Made by a program: the position numbers and the translations under genes. A stretch of DNA of 64,000 nucleotides from Luteimicrobium subarcticum (lineage in GTDB: Bacteria; Actinomycetota; Actinomycetes; Actinomycetales; Cellulomonadaceae): positions 356,572 through 420,571 of the forward strand of contig NZ_PGTZ01000008.1 of assembly GCF_002798015.1 (NCBI RefSeq). Direction: 5' to 3'. Of the stretch, positions 9,054-17,150 are shown piece after piece. Each line of letters starts with the position of its first letter. Position 1 is the first letter of the stretch. The notes under the pieces were generated by a model. It saw only the letters and a list, made by a program, of their open reading frames with translations. It ran no database searches and was not told where the DNA came from.

Positions 9054-9785
9054 CTGTGTGGTGCCGCGTGGCAGGTCGAGATGAAGCTCCTGGCGGACCA
9101 CGGCTACCGAGCGATCGCGCACGACCGCAGGGGGCACGGCCGCTCCGCGCAGCCGTGGGACGGCAACGACATGGACACGTACGCGGCCGATCTCGCCGCC
9201 CTGGTCGAGGCGCTCGACCTGCGCGACCTCGTGCTCGTCGGGCACTCGACGGGCGGCGGCGAGGTCGTCCGGTACGCCGCGCAGCACGGCGGCGACCGGG
9301 TCGCGAAGATCATCACCGCGGGCGCCGTCCCGCCCGTCATGGTCAAGTCCTCGTCCAACCCTGAGGGCACGCCGATCGAGGCGTTCGACGAGATCCGCGC
9401 CGGCGTGCTCAAGGACCGCTCGCAGTTCTACCGCGACCTCGCGTTCCCGTTCTTCGGCGCCAACCGCGACGGCGCCGAGGTCTCCGAGGGCGCCCGGGAG
9501 GACTTCTGGCGCCAGGGCATGCTCGTCGGGCTCCAGGGCGCCTACGACTGCGTCAGGGCGTTCTCCGAGACCGACTTCACCGACGACCTCAAGGCTCTCG
9601 ACGTACCGATGTTCGTCGCGCACGGCGACGACGACCAGATCGTGCCGCTCGCCGACTCGGCGCTCAAGACGGCCGAGCTCGTCCAGGACGTCACGCTCAA
9701 GGTCTACCCGGGTGCGCCGCACGGGATCTACGGCGCGTACCAGGAGGCTCTGGACCGCGACATCCTGGAGTTCATCCGCTCCTGA
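9054..9785 (+). pseudogene. 5'-truncated alpha/beta hydrolase (non-haem chloroperoxidase/arylesterase type)
   Basis: The reading frame encodes the family's 'HGYRAIAHDRRGHGRSAQPW' block, the nucleophile elbow 'VGHSTGGGE', the acid in 'AHGDDDQIVP' and the histidine in 'PGAPHGIYG', so the catalytic triad survives. The first 35-40 residues normal for the family, including the oxyanion-hole HGW loop, are missing. Upstream of the first ATG (9081) the same frame still reads 'CGAAWQVE', which matches the family just before that block, and then runs into the 3' end of the regulator gene. This looks like a deletion that removed the promoter and N-terminus. A start at 9081 would give 234 residues without an oxyanion hole. 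Confidence 0.75.
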
Positions 9786-9838
9786 GGGCGCCGGCACCCC
9801 GGATGCAGCCCGTGCGTGCGCGTGCCAGGGTGACCAGC

Positions 9839-10951
9839 ATGTTCGTCGCCCTGCGCGACCTCCGCTTCGCCCGGGGTCGCTTCCTGCTGATGGCGTCCGT
9901 CATCGTGCTCATCACCTACCTCGTCGTGTTCCTCGCCTCGCTCACGCAGGGGCTCGGCGCGGACTCGACGTCGGCCGTGACGCAGCTCCCCGCCGACCAC
10001 CTCGCGTTCACCGTGGCCGACGACGCCGAGCCCGCGGGCCCGGGCGGCGGCCCGACGTTCACCGGCTCGCAGGTGACCGAGGAGCAGTGGAAGGCCTGGG
10101 CCGACGTCGACGGCGTCACGGACGCCCAGCCGCTCGGCATCGCGACGGCGCGCGCCACCTCGGCGACCACGACCGCCGCGGTGACCGCGTTCGGCGTCGA
10201 ACCGGGCTCCGGTCTGCTGCCCGACGACAGCACCGACGTGGCCGCCGGAACGGTCCTGCTCTCGAGCGGCGCGGCCGACGACCTGGGCGTGCACGCCGGC
10301 GACGCCGTCACGGCCGGCGACCTCGACCTCACGGTGTCCGCCGTGCTCGGCGACACCGCCGCGTACGCCCACACCCCGGTGGTCTGGCTCGCGCTCGACG
10401 ACTGGCAGAGCCTCGGCGCCCACCTCGCCCCGGGGGCGTCACCGACGACCGTCGCCACCGTCGTCGCCCTGACCACCGACAGCAGCGCCGACCTCGCCGC
10501 CGCCGACCAGAAGATCGGCACGGTCACCGAGACCCGCCGCGCCGCGAAGAGCGCCATCAGCTCGTACTCCTCCGAGCACGGCTCGCTGCTGCTCATGGAG
10601 GTCTTCCTCGTCGGCATCTCCGCGCTCGTCGTCGGGGCGTTCTTCACGGTCTGGACCATCAGCCGCAGCGGCGACATCGCGGTGCTCAAGGCCCTCGGTG
10701 CCTCGACGCGCTACCTGCTGCGCGACGCGATCGGGCAGGCGCTCGTCATCCTCGTGATCGGCGTGGGTCTCGGCACCGTCCTGGCCGCGGTCACGGCCGT
10801 GCTGCTGCAACCCGTGGTGCCCGTGCTGGTCTCCGCCGGGACCGTGCTGCTGCCCGCCGTCGTCCTCGTCGTGCTCGGCCTGCTCGGCGCCGCGCTCGCC
10901 GTCGGCCAGATCGCCCGCGTCGACCCGCACGCCGCGCTCGCGGCCCGCTGA
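9839..10951 (+). CDS. FtsX/MacB-type ABC transporter permease
   Basis: This protein of about 370 residues has one N-terminal membrane helix ('FLLMASVIVLITYLVVFLA', about residues 15-33) and a large extracytoplasmic domain of about 210 residues. Three C-terminal helices follow, including 'LLMEVFLVGISALVVGAFFT' and 'ALVILVIGVGLGTVLAAVTA', in the DevC/FtsX-like arrangement. The motif 'SGDIAVLKALGAST' is the coupling segment of this permease family. It is followed after 12 bases by its ATPase gene, giving a lipid, peptide or antibiotic extrusion pump. An in-frame GTG at 9830 is an alternative start. ATG 9839 was chosen because the membrane-proximal sequence begins there. Confidence 0.85.
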   Translation: MFVALRDLRFARGRFLLMASVIVLITYLVVFLASLTQGLGADSTSAVTQLPADHLAFTVADDAEPAGPGGGPTFTGSQVTEEQWKAWADVDGVTDAQPLGIATARATSATTTAAVTAFGVEPGSGLLPDDSTDVAAGTVLLSSGAADDLGVHAGDAVTAGDLDLTVSAVLGDTAAYAHTPVVWLALDDWQSLGAHLAPGASPTTVATVVALTTDSSADLAAADQKIGTVTETRRAAKSAISSYSSEHGSLLLMEVFLVGISALVVGAFFTVWTISRSGDIAVLKALGASTRYLLRDAIGQALVILVIGVGLGTVLAAVTAVLLQPVVPVLVSAGTVLLPAVVLVVLGLLGAALAVGQIARVDPHAALAAR

Positions 10952-10963
10952 TCGGGAGCCCTC

Positions 10964-11692
10964 ATGGACCTGCACCTCGAGCACGTCACGCTCGTCTACC
11001 CCGACGGGGAGTCGACGCTGACCGCGGTCGACGACGTGTCCCTGACGGTCCCGTCGGGCACGACGACGGCTCTGCTCGGACCGTCCGGATCGGGCAAGTC
11101 GAGCCTGCTCGCGGTCGCGGGCGGCCTCACGCCGCCCACGTCCGGCAGCGTCACCCTCGGCGACGGCGAGCCCCTGTTCACGACCACCACCACGCGCGAC
11201 GTCGCGACGCGGGCACGGCTCGACCGGATCGGCTTCGTGTTCCAGCAGCCCCAGCTCATCGCGTCCCTGACCGCGCTCGAGCAGCTGGAGCTCCTGTCGC
11301 ACCTGCGCGGCAAGCGCCCGTCGGCCGCACGAGAGCACGCACTCTCGGTGCTCGACGCCGTCGGGCTCGGGCCGTGGGCGCACAAGCGGCCCGGCACGCT
11401 GTCGGGCGGGCAGCGTCAACGCGTCGCGATCGCGCGGGCGCTCGCCGGGTCGCCCGACGTGCTGCTCGTCGACGAACCGACGTCGGCCCTCGACCACGAA
11501 CGCGGCACCGAGATCATCGAGCTGATCACGTCGCTCGCGCGCGAGCTCGGCGCCGCCACGCTGCTCGTCTCGCACGACGAGTCCACGCTCGACGCGGTCG
11601 ACCGGCGCGAGCAGCTCGTCGACGGTCGGCTGGTGGAGACGTCGCCCCGCACGTCGCCGGGCACGTCGCCGGGCACGGGAGAGGCGGCGTGA
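10964..11692 (+). CDS. ABC transporter ATP-binding protein (MacB/DevA type)
   Basis: This 242-residue ATPase has Walker A 'LGPSGSGKSSLL' (about residues 37-48), signature 'LSGGQRQRVAIARAL' (about 145) and Walker B 'LLVDEPTSALDHE' (about 167). It pairs with the permease encoded 12 bases upstream. The C-terminus ends in three imperfect Thr-Ser-Pro repeats encoded by a 12-bp tandem repeat (11639-11674), which may vary without affecting the ATPase. Confidence 0.9.
   Translation: MDLHLEHVTLVYPDGESTLTAVDDVSLTVPSGTTTALLGPSGSGKSSLLAVAGGLTPPTSGSVTLGDGEPLFTTTTTRDVATRARLDRIGFVFQQPQLIASLTALEQLELLSHLRGKRPSAAREHALSVLDAVGLGPWAHKRPGTLSGGQRQRVAIARALAGSPDVLLVDEPTSALDHERGTEIIELITSLARELGAATLLVSHDESTLDAVDRREQLVDGRLVETSPRTSPGTSPGTGEAA
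11639..11674 (+). repeat. 12-bp tandem repeat at the 3' end of the ATPase gene
   Basis: Three units of ACGTCGCCGGGC (the first with two changes) lie in frame and encode the Thr-Ser-Pro-Gly tail of the ATPase. Confidence 0.7.
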
Positions 11693-11728
11693 CGTCGGCT
11701 CGCGGTACCGCGGCCCGAGGACACCCGG

Positions 11729-12679
11729 TCAGGGCGCGAGGTCGATCCGACGACCCTCGCCCATGTCGTCTCCCTTGAGGCGGCGTGTTCCGGCGGCTCT
11801 ACGCGGGCTGCGCGCTGTGGGCGGGGACGGCGCTGACCGGGTGGACAGGGCGACCTCGAGGGCGTCGTCGGCGGGGCACGGGAGGTCGGGGACGACGCCC
11901 GTGCCCTCCCAGTTCGTGCCCGTGACGGCGTTGACGGACCGCGCCGTGGGCACGTGGAGCTGCAGGTGCAGGCCCAGGTCGAAGGCATCGCGGGGGTGGG
12001 CGCCGCCGCCGGTGGTCTCGCCGACGACGCGGGCGCGGCCGAGGGCCTGGAGGTCGTAGGCGAGCTCTTCGCCGCCGCTGAACGTGCGCGCGCTCGTGAG
12101 GACGTCGACCGGCACGTCGAGCGGGAGCCGGGGCGCGACCGACGGCGTGGTCCAGGTGGGAGTGACCGTGCCGTCGCGCGTGACGAGGTCCTGCAGGTGG
12201 ACCGGCTCGTCGCCTGTCAGGTGGCTGACGATCAGCGCGACCGACTCCGGCACGCCGCCCACGCACTCGCGCAGGTCGAGGACCATGCGGGTGACGCCTC
12301 GCAGCAGCGTGAACGCCGCGGCAGCGGCCGGCCCGACGTCCTCGGGGAGCAGCACGACGGGTCCTACGTCGATGAGCCCGATGTTGCCGTCGAGCCGGCG
12401 GACCTGCGTGATCCCGGGTCCGTGCGTGCGGGCCTGCTCGACGAGCCAGGCCCGGGTCGACGCGTCGTCGTCCGCGGGGGGCACGCCGTCGGGGTAGTGC
12501 CGGACGCGGAGGTGGCGGTCGCCGTTGACAGACTGGAGCGCGGCCGTGAGGGTGACGGCGGTCCCGGCGTCGTCGGCGCCGGCGAGGCGGACGCCGTCGA
12601 GCGCGGCGCAGATCTGGCGGGCGACGTCGGGGAAGACGTAGTGGTCGCGGACGAGGTCCTGGATGCGGGAGATGAGCAT
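11729..12679 (-). CDS. S41-family peptidase (tail-specific/IRBP-like)
   Basis: This protein of about 316 residues has an N-terminal three-helix region typical of IRBP/tricorn-type S41 peptidases ('HYVFPDVARQICAAL'). The S41 core follows, with 'MVLDLRECVGGVPESVALIV', then the nucleophile region 'LTSARTFSGGEELAYDLQAL' and 'ARVVGETTGGGAHP'. There is no signal peptide, so it should act in the cytoplasm. The start chosen is the ATG at 12679; an upstream ATG at 12691 adds only four residues. It is divergent from an ArsR-like regulator with a 57-bp shared control region, a common pairing that suggests direct regulation. Confidence 0.85.
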   Translation of the reverse strand: MLISRIQDLVRDHYVFPDVARQICAALDGVRLAGADDAGTAVTLTAALQSVNGDRHLRVRHYPDGVPPADDDASTRAWLVEQARTHGPGITQVRRLDGNIGLIDVGPVVLLPEDVGPAAAAAFTLLRGVTRMVLDLRECVGGVPESVALIVSHLTGDEPVHLQDLVTRDGTVTPTWTTPSVAPRLPLDVPVDVLTSARTFSGGEELAYDLQALGRARVVGETTGGGAHPRDAFDLGLHLQLHVPTARSVNAVTGTNWEGTGVVPDLPCPADDALEVALSTRSAPSPPTARSPRRAAGTRRLKGDDMGEGRRIDLAP

Positions 12680-12706
12680 CACGCCAGCCAACCGGTGCCG
12701 TTGACA

Positions 12707-12730
12707 AAGCGTCTAGCGCTCTTGACGCTT
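12707..12730. promoter_or_regulatory. Inverted repeat, candidate operator between peptidase and regulator genes
   Basis: A perfect 7-bp inverted repeat, AAGCGTC (12707-12713) and GACGCTT (12724-12730), with a 10-bp spacer lies between the divergent genes. It is just upstream of the regulator start and next to a TTGACA hexamer (12701-12706). Its symmetry and place fit an operator for the ArsR-like dimer. Binding is inferred. Confidence 0.5.
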
Positions 12731-12736
12731 GATGAC

Positions 12737-13216
12737 ATGACCGACGACACCGAGCGCACCACCCCCGCCCAGGTGGCCGCCCTGGGACACCCGATGCGGA
12801 GCCGGATCTGGCGCGAGGTCGGCTCCGAAGGCGCCACCGTCAGCCAGCTCGCGAACCGCCTGGTGACCAACAAGGGCAACGTGGCGCACCACGTGAAGGT
12901 GCTGGTCGCGGCCGGTCTGCTGGCCCCGGGGCGCACCCGGACCGTCCGCGGCGGCACCGAGCAGTACTACGTCACGGTCGCGTCCCGGTTGGTCCTGGAC
13001 GACCGGGCGACCGATGCGACGCTCGCCCTGCTCGGCTCCGTCGCCGAGGAGATCGCGGCGGCGCGCGAGCCGCTGCTCAACCACCGGACGATCCGGCTGA
13101 CGCGCCGCCAGGCCGACGCCCTGGTCCGGCACCTCGACCGCGTCATCACCGAGCTCGAGCCGGCGGGGGAGCGGGAGGCGTCCTACGGCGTGCTCGTCAG
13201 CGTGTACGCGCGGTAG
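12737..13216 (+). CDS. ArsR-like winged-helix transcriptional regulator
   Basis: This 159-residue protein opens with an HTH_20-type winged helix: 'QVAALGHPMRSRIWREVGSE' (about residues 12-31), then 'SQLANRLVTNKGNVAHHVKV', the recognition helix and wing. A C-terminal helical dimerisation segment follows. The start was chosen at the ATG whose first residues lead directly into the family pattern. It is divergent from an S41 peptidase gene and is probably its repressor, acting at the inverted repeat upstream. No metal-binding cysteines are visible. Confidence 0.85.
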   Translation: MTDDTERTTPAQVAALGHPMRSRIWREVGSEGATVSQLANRLVTNKGNVAHHVKVLVAAGLLAPGRTRTVRGGTEQYYVTVASRLVLDDRATDATLALLGSVAEEIAAAREPLLNHRTIRLTRRQADALVRHLDRVITELEPAGEREASYGVLVSVYAR

Positions 13217-13232
13217 GGAGCGGGCGAGACGC

Positions 13233-13694
13233 TCAGAGCGAGCTACCGTCTGGCACGTCAGTCGCGCCCGTGACCGGATCCGTTCGAGAGACGAAGATCT
13301 GGTAGTCGTCTTCTTCGGTGCTCACTCCGATGCTCACTGTCCGGTCGACGTCGGACGCGACGAACTCTGGAACAGCCCACGTGAGTCCGAGACCACTGAT
13401 ATCAAAGTCGACCCCGAGCCGAACGCGTGTCCACGGACCGATAGCGGTGGAGGACTGGACGCTCAGCAGGAACTCGCCTGTCGACGACACCACACCTGCG
13501 GTGCGCGCGCTGTCGAGCCAGGCCTCCTGCAGACGGCGCATCTCGGTCCCGTCGTCGGTATCCGGGATCCGCCTGGCAGGTATCGCCGAAACGACGACGA
13601 AGGCTCTCCATACGGACCAGACGTCCTCGGCTGAGCCGTACGACCCCGTCACGGTGAGTCCCGATCGCTCCGCTGCGCTGACTGTCTCGTCCAT
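13233..13694 (-). CDS. Putative immunity protein (paralogue 1 of the 'EDVWSVW' family)
   Basis: This 153-residue acidic cytosolic protein is of unrecognised fold. Conserved stretches shared with the products at 23271-23750 and 24001-24222 include 'SAEDVWSVWRAF', 'EFLLSVQSS', 'DISGLGL' and a C-terminal 'FVSRTDPVTG'. Three copies all lie at the ends of the two toxin loci, which argues that this is an immunity gene family, since orphan immunity arrays are typical of polymorphic toxin loci. No direct functional signature is present. It reads in the same direction as the toxin upstream. Confidence 0.6.
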   Translation of the reverse strand: MDETVSAAERSGLTVTGSYGSAEDVWSVWRAFVVVSAIPARRIPDTDDGTEMRRLQEAWLDSARTAGVVSSTGEFLLSVQSSTAIGPWTRVRLGVDFDISGLGLTWAVPEFVASDVDRTVSIGVSTEEDDYQIFVSRTDPVTGATDVPDGSSL

Positions 13695-13839
13695 TGATCA
13701 GATCCCTGCACTACAGGTATTTCGCCACGTCCGAGCTCGGAGGCGCCGAGAAGGGTCGGCGAGGTTGCGGCCTCTGGGCCTCAGCGCGTACCCAGGCCGC
13801 TGAGAAGGTCGCTGAGCGCCTCGGGCAGGTGATCTGGCG

Positions 13840-14181
13840 TCAGTCACTCAAGTCCTCAAGATCCTCCTTGAGGCTTTCGATGAGCTCCCCTGCCCAGCGG
13901 GGATCCCAGGTGCGCGAACCGATGACTTGAACGATGACCTCGCGTGGGAGAAGTTCGGACGATGAGATCTCCACCATCGCCTTGAGCTCAGCCTTCTGAG
14001 CCCCTTCGTCGTCTTCGATGGAGAGGGTTACAGCGAGGGCGCGTACCAGGGGTTCGATCCTTCGGGGCGTGGCGGCAGACGAGATCCAGGCCGCAAGTCC
14101 GTCTGCTGCGCTCGCTTTCATGGCTGCGTCTGGGTCGTTCAGGTCACGAATGATCGTGCGGAAATCGTCGGCATCGCTCAC
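13840..14181 (-). CDS. Putative immunity protein, helical repeat type
   Basis: This small acidic protein has about 113 residues and a HEAT-like helical pattern ('DAAMKASAADGLAAWISSA', 'RIEPLVRALAVTLSIEDDEG'). The GTG start at 14181 is preferred over an ATG at 14202. It overlaps the stop of the displaced toxin end upstream (GTGA) and has GGAAGGG nine bases upstream. The overlap couples the protein to that toxin end, as expected for a toxin/immunity pair. A decayed copy lies at about 24320-24490. Confidence 0.6.
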   Translation of the reverse strand: MSDADDFRTIIRDLNDPDAAMKASAADGLAAWISSAATPRRIEPLVRALAVTLSIEDDEGAQKAELKAMVEISSSELLPREVIVQVIGSRTWDPRWAGELIESLKEDLEDLSD

Positions 14182-14428
14182 AGATTGTCGCCCTTCCACC
14201 ATGGGCAGTTCATGCTGTTGCTCCGCGCGACATATTCGTCGAACGACATCCGCTGCGTGGGATAGACCGTGTGGTGGTCGAACGCACCAGGGCTGCCGTT
14301 CTCCGCGCCATCCGCGACGGTAGCCAGGCCATCGGGGAGGGCCTTGGAGGGTCCTCGGGCCGGACCTCGTAACCTGACTCCTTGTGCGTTGCAACCGGTC
14401 GAAAGTCCTCGGCCGTCGCCAGGTCCAT
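14178..14428 (-). pseudogene. Displaced, frameshifted toxin C-terminal fragment
   Basis: Two reading frames join into one sensible sequence. 'DLATAEDFRPVATHKESGYE' is read in one frame from 14428. From about 14340 onward the next frame reads 'GAFDHHTVYPTQRMSFDEYV' and ends 'NCPWWKGDNL' at a TGA that overlaps the following immunity gene. There is no N-terminal delivery region. It is best explained as the C-terminal tip of a former polymorphic toxin left behind with its immunity gene after a new tip was recombined in. The exact frameshift point is not certain. Confidence 0.55.
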
Positions 14429-14447
14429 GCTGCGGGCTCGACCGGCA

Positions 14448-15164
14448 TCAGAGGGAGAGGCCCCCGGCGTACGCCACGACTTCCTGAGCCGAGACGTCCG
14501 CCAGGCCTGGGACGCTATCCGGGAGGAGCGATCGCAGCCGTTCACGTTGAGCGTCGCCGCCGATGACGACGCAGCCGCCCCAGGGATGCAGGTTGAGGGG
14601 GACCAGGGCCGCGTAGCCGAGAGGGCTTGTGGCAGCAAGGTAAGAAAGGGCCGCGAAACGGTCCATAGCTGTGATGTCGATCTCGGGTGACATCTGACGG
14701 AGCATCGACCGCTGCAGTGTCGCGGCCGACGCGGCAAACCAATTGCCTGGCGAACCGTCCGACGGCGCGATCGCAAGAGCGGAACCGAGACCGCGTGAAA
14801 GACGGGTGGCGGCGAAGAAGTCGTAGAGCGATGATGCTCCGGGGTCGAGCGCGCACCATTCTGAGTGCTGTGACACGCCCCGAGGCGTGATCAGGTGACT
14901 GTCGCCGATGCTCTCCCGGCACAGGCCTTCATACCGGGCCGCAAAGCCTCTGCCGGCAGCAGCCGTAGCTGCTCGCAGCCGCCAGGTCGCAAGCCCGTAC
15001 CAGGCCTCGTCTCGCCACGATGCACAGAGCTCGGAGAACATCTCGGGCTCGTCGTCGAGCTCGGCCGGCAGCCAAAGGGCCGAGGGGAGCGTCGTCGACG
15101 TGTCCTCGGGCCAGCCGCATAGTGCTAACAGTGCCTCGCCGTCGATGGTCGTGATGGCTACCAT
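14448..15164 (-). CDS. Putative immunity protein of toxin A
   Basis: This 238-residue cytosolic protein belongs to no family I recognise. Its ATG overlaps the toxin stop codon by seven bases, so translation is coupled to the toxin encoded at 15158-17002. That position is the standard one for the cognate immunity gene. The protein is rich in Ala, Leu and Ser with scattered Trp and Cys, and has no membrane segment or signal peptide. Confidence 0.65.
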   Translation of the reverse strand: MVAITTIDGEALLALCGWPEDTSTTLPSALWLPAELDDEPEMFSELCASWRDEAWYGLATWRLRAATAAAGRGFAARYEGLCRESIGDSHLITPRGVSQHSEWCALDPGASSLYDFFAATRLSRGLGSALAIAPSDGSPGNWFAASAATLQRSMLRQMSPEIDITAMDRFAALSYLAATSPLGYAALVPLNLHPWGGCVVIGGDAQRERLRSLLPDSVPGLADVSAQEVVAYAGGLSL

Positions 15165-17002
15165 ATTCTCTCGCTTCCGTAGAAGAGGTGCTCTCCGTGA
15201 GGTCCGTGATAGTGCGGCAATGCGTAGGTATTGTTGTCCTGGAAGTAGTGCCCATTTGCGTGATGCTCGATCACGATCTCATCGAGGTCGTCAAACGCTT
15301 CACCGCGGTCGACGTATGCATGGAGTTCCTCCCACGGCTCACCCTGGGGACCGTTGAGGTTGGGGTTTCGGCCGTACATGGCGCGGGAATCGACGAGCAA
15401 CTCGTCGGTCACACCGTGGGCCTCGAGCACTGCCGCTCGCGCCTCTGCTTGTGTGGCGAAGTAGCGGTCCGCCTTCTTCGAGACGATCTCGGTCGCGTCT
15501 TTGCGCGCAGCGAGTCCGGTTTGTCCTAGGCGGTGCGTCCCCATGTTGTGGACGAGGACGGGGTTGGCACCGGCGAGGACGTAGTAGGTGTGGAAGGCGC
15601 GGACGTGGATGTTGTAGACGGGCACGCCGCCGTCGGCATCGGTCTCGCCCGCACTCGCGGGGTCGACGTGCTCGATGTCGATGACGTCGAGGCGGACCGT
15701 GCCGGCGTGTGAATCGGCGGCGGTGACCAGGTGGTCACCGGGGCGGAGGTCGCGGGCCGCGATCCAGCCGAGGCCGTGGACCATCAAGGGGTGCTCGTCG
15801 GTCGTGGTGACGACGTGCCCACCGATGGTCAGGTGGTAGAGCGTGGAGGTCTGTCGGACGAAGGTTTCCTCGATGGTCTCGATGAGGTCGACACCGGCGG
15901 TGAGGTCGTGGGTGAGGACCTTGTCGCCGGCCCGGAGGGTCTCGATCGGTTTGTGCCCGTCGGGGGTGCGCACGAGGGTGCCGGCGGTGAAACAGGTCCC
16001 GAAACCGACCTTGCACGCGGCCTTGCGGCCGAAGCCCTCGAGCCCGTTCTTGATCCCGCCCTTCGCCAGCCCCTTCAACCCTGCCAACGATTCGCGGGCA
16101 CCGGCTTTGAGGGCGACCTTGGAGATCCCGGTCGCGGCCTTCGCTGCCGCGCCGAGGCCGATGACGGACAGGGCGGCGCCGGCGATTGCGATCCCGGCGT
16201 CGGTCCACGACCGTTCGCCGGTGGCCGCCAACGCGATGTTGGCTAACGCGGACACGATGGCCGCGACCGCCGCGACGACCAACAACACTCCGGCGAGGGC
16301 GGTGCCGACGACCGGGATGAACGCGACCACGATCGCCAAGATCCCCGCGATGGTGGAGATGACGTCGGCGATGTCCGCGATCGCGGCGACGACCTTGGAC
16401 CCCCAGTTGTCCCACCACGAGTCGTTCAGATCATCGTGTGCCGTGATGTCGGTGATCTGGGCGATGGCGTTGTCCGCCGCCCGGTCCCGGTCCGACACCG
16501 CGGTGTCGATGTCACCCTTGGCCGCGTTCACCACGCCGTGCGCGACGGACACCCGGTCCGACGCGGCGTCGGCCTTGTGCTGGTAGACGGTCTTCTCATG
16601 CGGGTCGGTGGCGTCGTCCGCGAGCTGCTGCCACCGGGACTTGGTCCCGGTCGCGTCCGCCGACTCGTCCAACGCGCCGATGGCCTTGTTCAACGCCGCC
16701 AGGGTGTCGGACTGGACCCTGTCCAGCACCCCCGCATACGACACCAAGGCGTTCCCCGCGGCCTCGTAGCGGCCGTGCGCCTTCCGGATGTCCGAGATGA
16801 CATCTTGCTTGCGGTCCATCACCGCGTCCACCGCCGCCGACACCGTCCCGTCCACCGACAGGCGGTCCAGAGCCGACGCCGCGTCGTCGATCGCCGACGC
16901 GACATCCAGGTAGTCCCGGCCACCCGCCAGCACCAGCACCGGATCACCCGGCGTCGGATCGATATCCAGACCCACCGGCGACCAATCAGCCGGACGACTC
17001 AC
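15158..17002 (-). CDS. Polymorphic toxin A: T7SS-type signal region, Hint domain, unknown tip
   Basis: This 614-residue protein has a modular layout. Residues 1-200 are helical and open with 'PVGLDIDPTPGDPVLVLAGG', a pattern known from putative T7SS-secreted toxins. Residues about 203-290 are hydrophobic and Ala/Gly rich. Residues 337-486 form a pretoxin Hint domain that starts at 'CFTAGTLVRTPDG', has 'TTDEHPLMV' and 'VYNIHVRAFHTYYV', and ends 'VLVHN', the usual self-cleavage Asn. The tip (487-614) is His-rich ('VIEHHANGHYFQDN', 'ALPHYHGPHGEH') and not recognised; it may be a metal-dependent enzyme. The start is GTG. Toxin B at 25021-26745 shares everything up to the Hint end but has a different tip. 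No T7SS machinery genes are in the window. Confidence 0.8.
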   Translation of the reverse strand: MSRPADWSPVGLDIDPTPGDPVLVLAGGRDYLDVASAIDDAASALDRLSVDGTVSAAVDAVMDRKQDVISDIRKAHGRYEAAGNALVSYAGVLDRVQSDTLAALNKAIGALDESADATGTKSRWQQLADDATDPHEKTVYQHKADAASDRVSVAHGVVNAAKGDIDTAVSDRDRAADNAIAQITDITAHDDLNDSWWDNWGSKVVAAIADIADVISTIAGILAIVVAFIPVVGTALAGVLLVVAAVAAIVSALANIALAATGERSWTDAGIAIAGAALSVIGLGAAAKAATGISKVALKAGARESLAGLKGLAKGGIKNGLEGFGRKAACKVGFGTCFTAGTLVRTPDGHKPIETLRAGDKVLTHDLTAGVDLIETIEETFVRQTSTLYHLTIGGHVVTTTDEHPLMVHGLGWIAARDLRPGDHLVTAADSHAGTVRLDVIDIEHVDPASAGETDADGGVPVYNIHVRAFHTYYVLAGANPVLVHNMGTHRLGQTGLAARKDATEIVSKKADRYFATQAEARAAVLEAHGVTDELLVDSRAMYGRNPNLNGPQGEPWEELHAYVDRGEAFDDLDEIVIEHHANGHYFQDNNTYALPHYHGPHGEHLFYGSERIW

Positions 17003-17150
17003 CGCGAACCACCGTCCACCGCACCCGCTGCCGGCACCGACGCCCGCGCCTCACGCCCCCGCAACCCCCTGCGTCCCATGACGCGCGACCCTACCCGCCC
17101 GACAGCGGTCGCCACGATGGGGAGTACTGCCCTGTGGACAGCGAGCTGCC

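Noticed and set aside
14210..14776. A 188-codon minus-strand open frame spanning the toxin fragment and part of the immunity gene
   Set aside because: Only its short middle part ('DLATAEDFRPVATHKESGYE') looks like real protein; the rest is out of frame with the genes assigned there.
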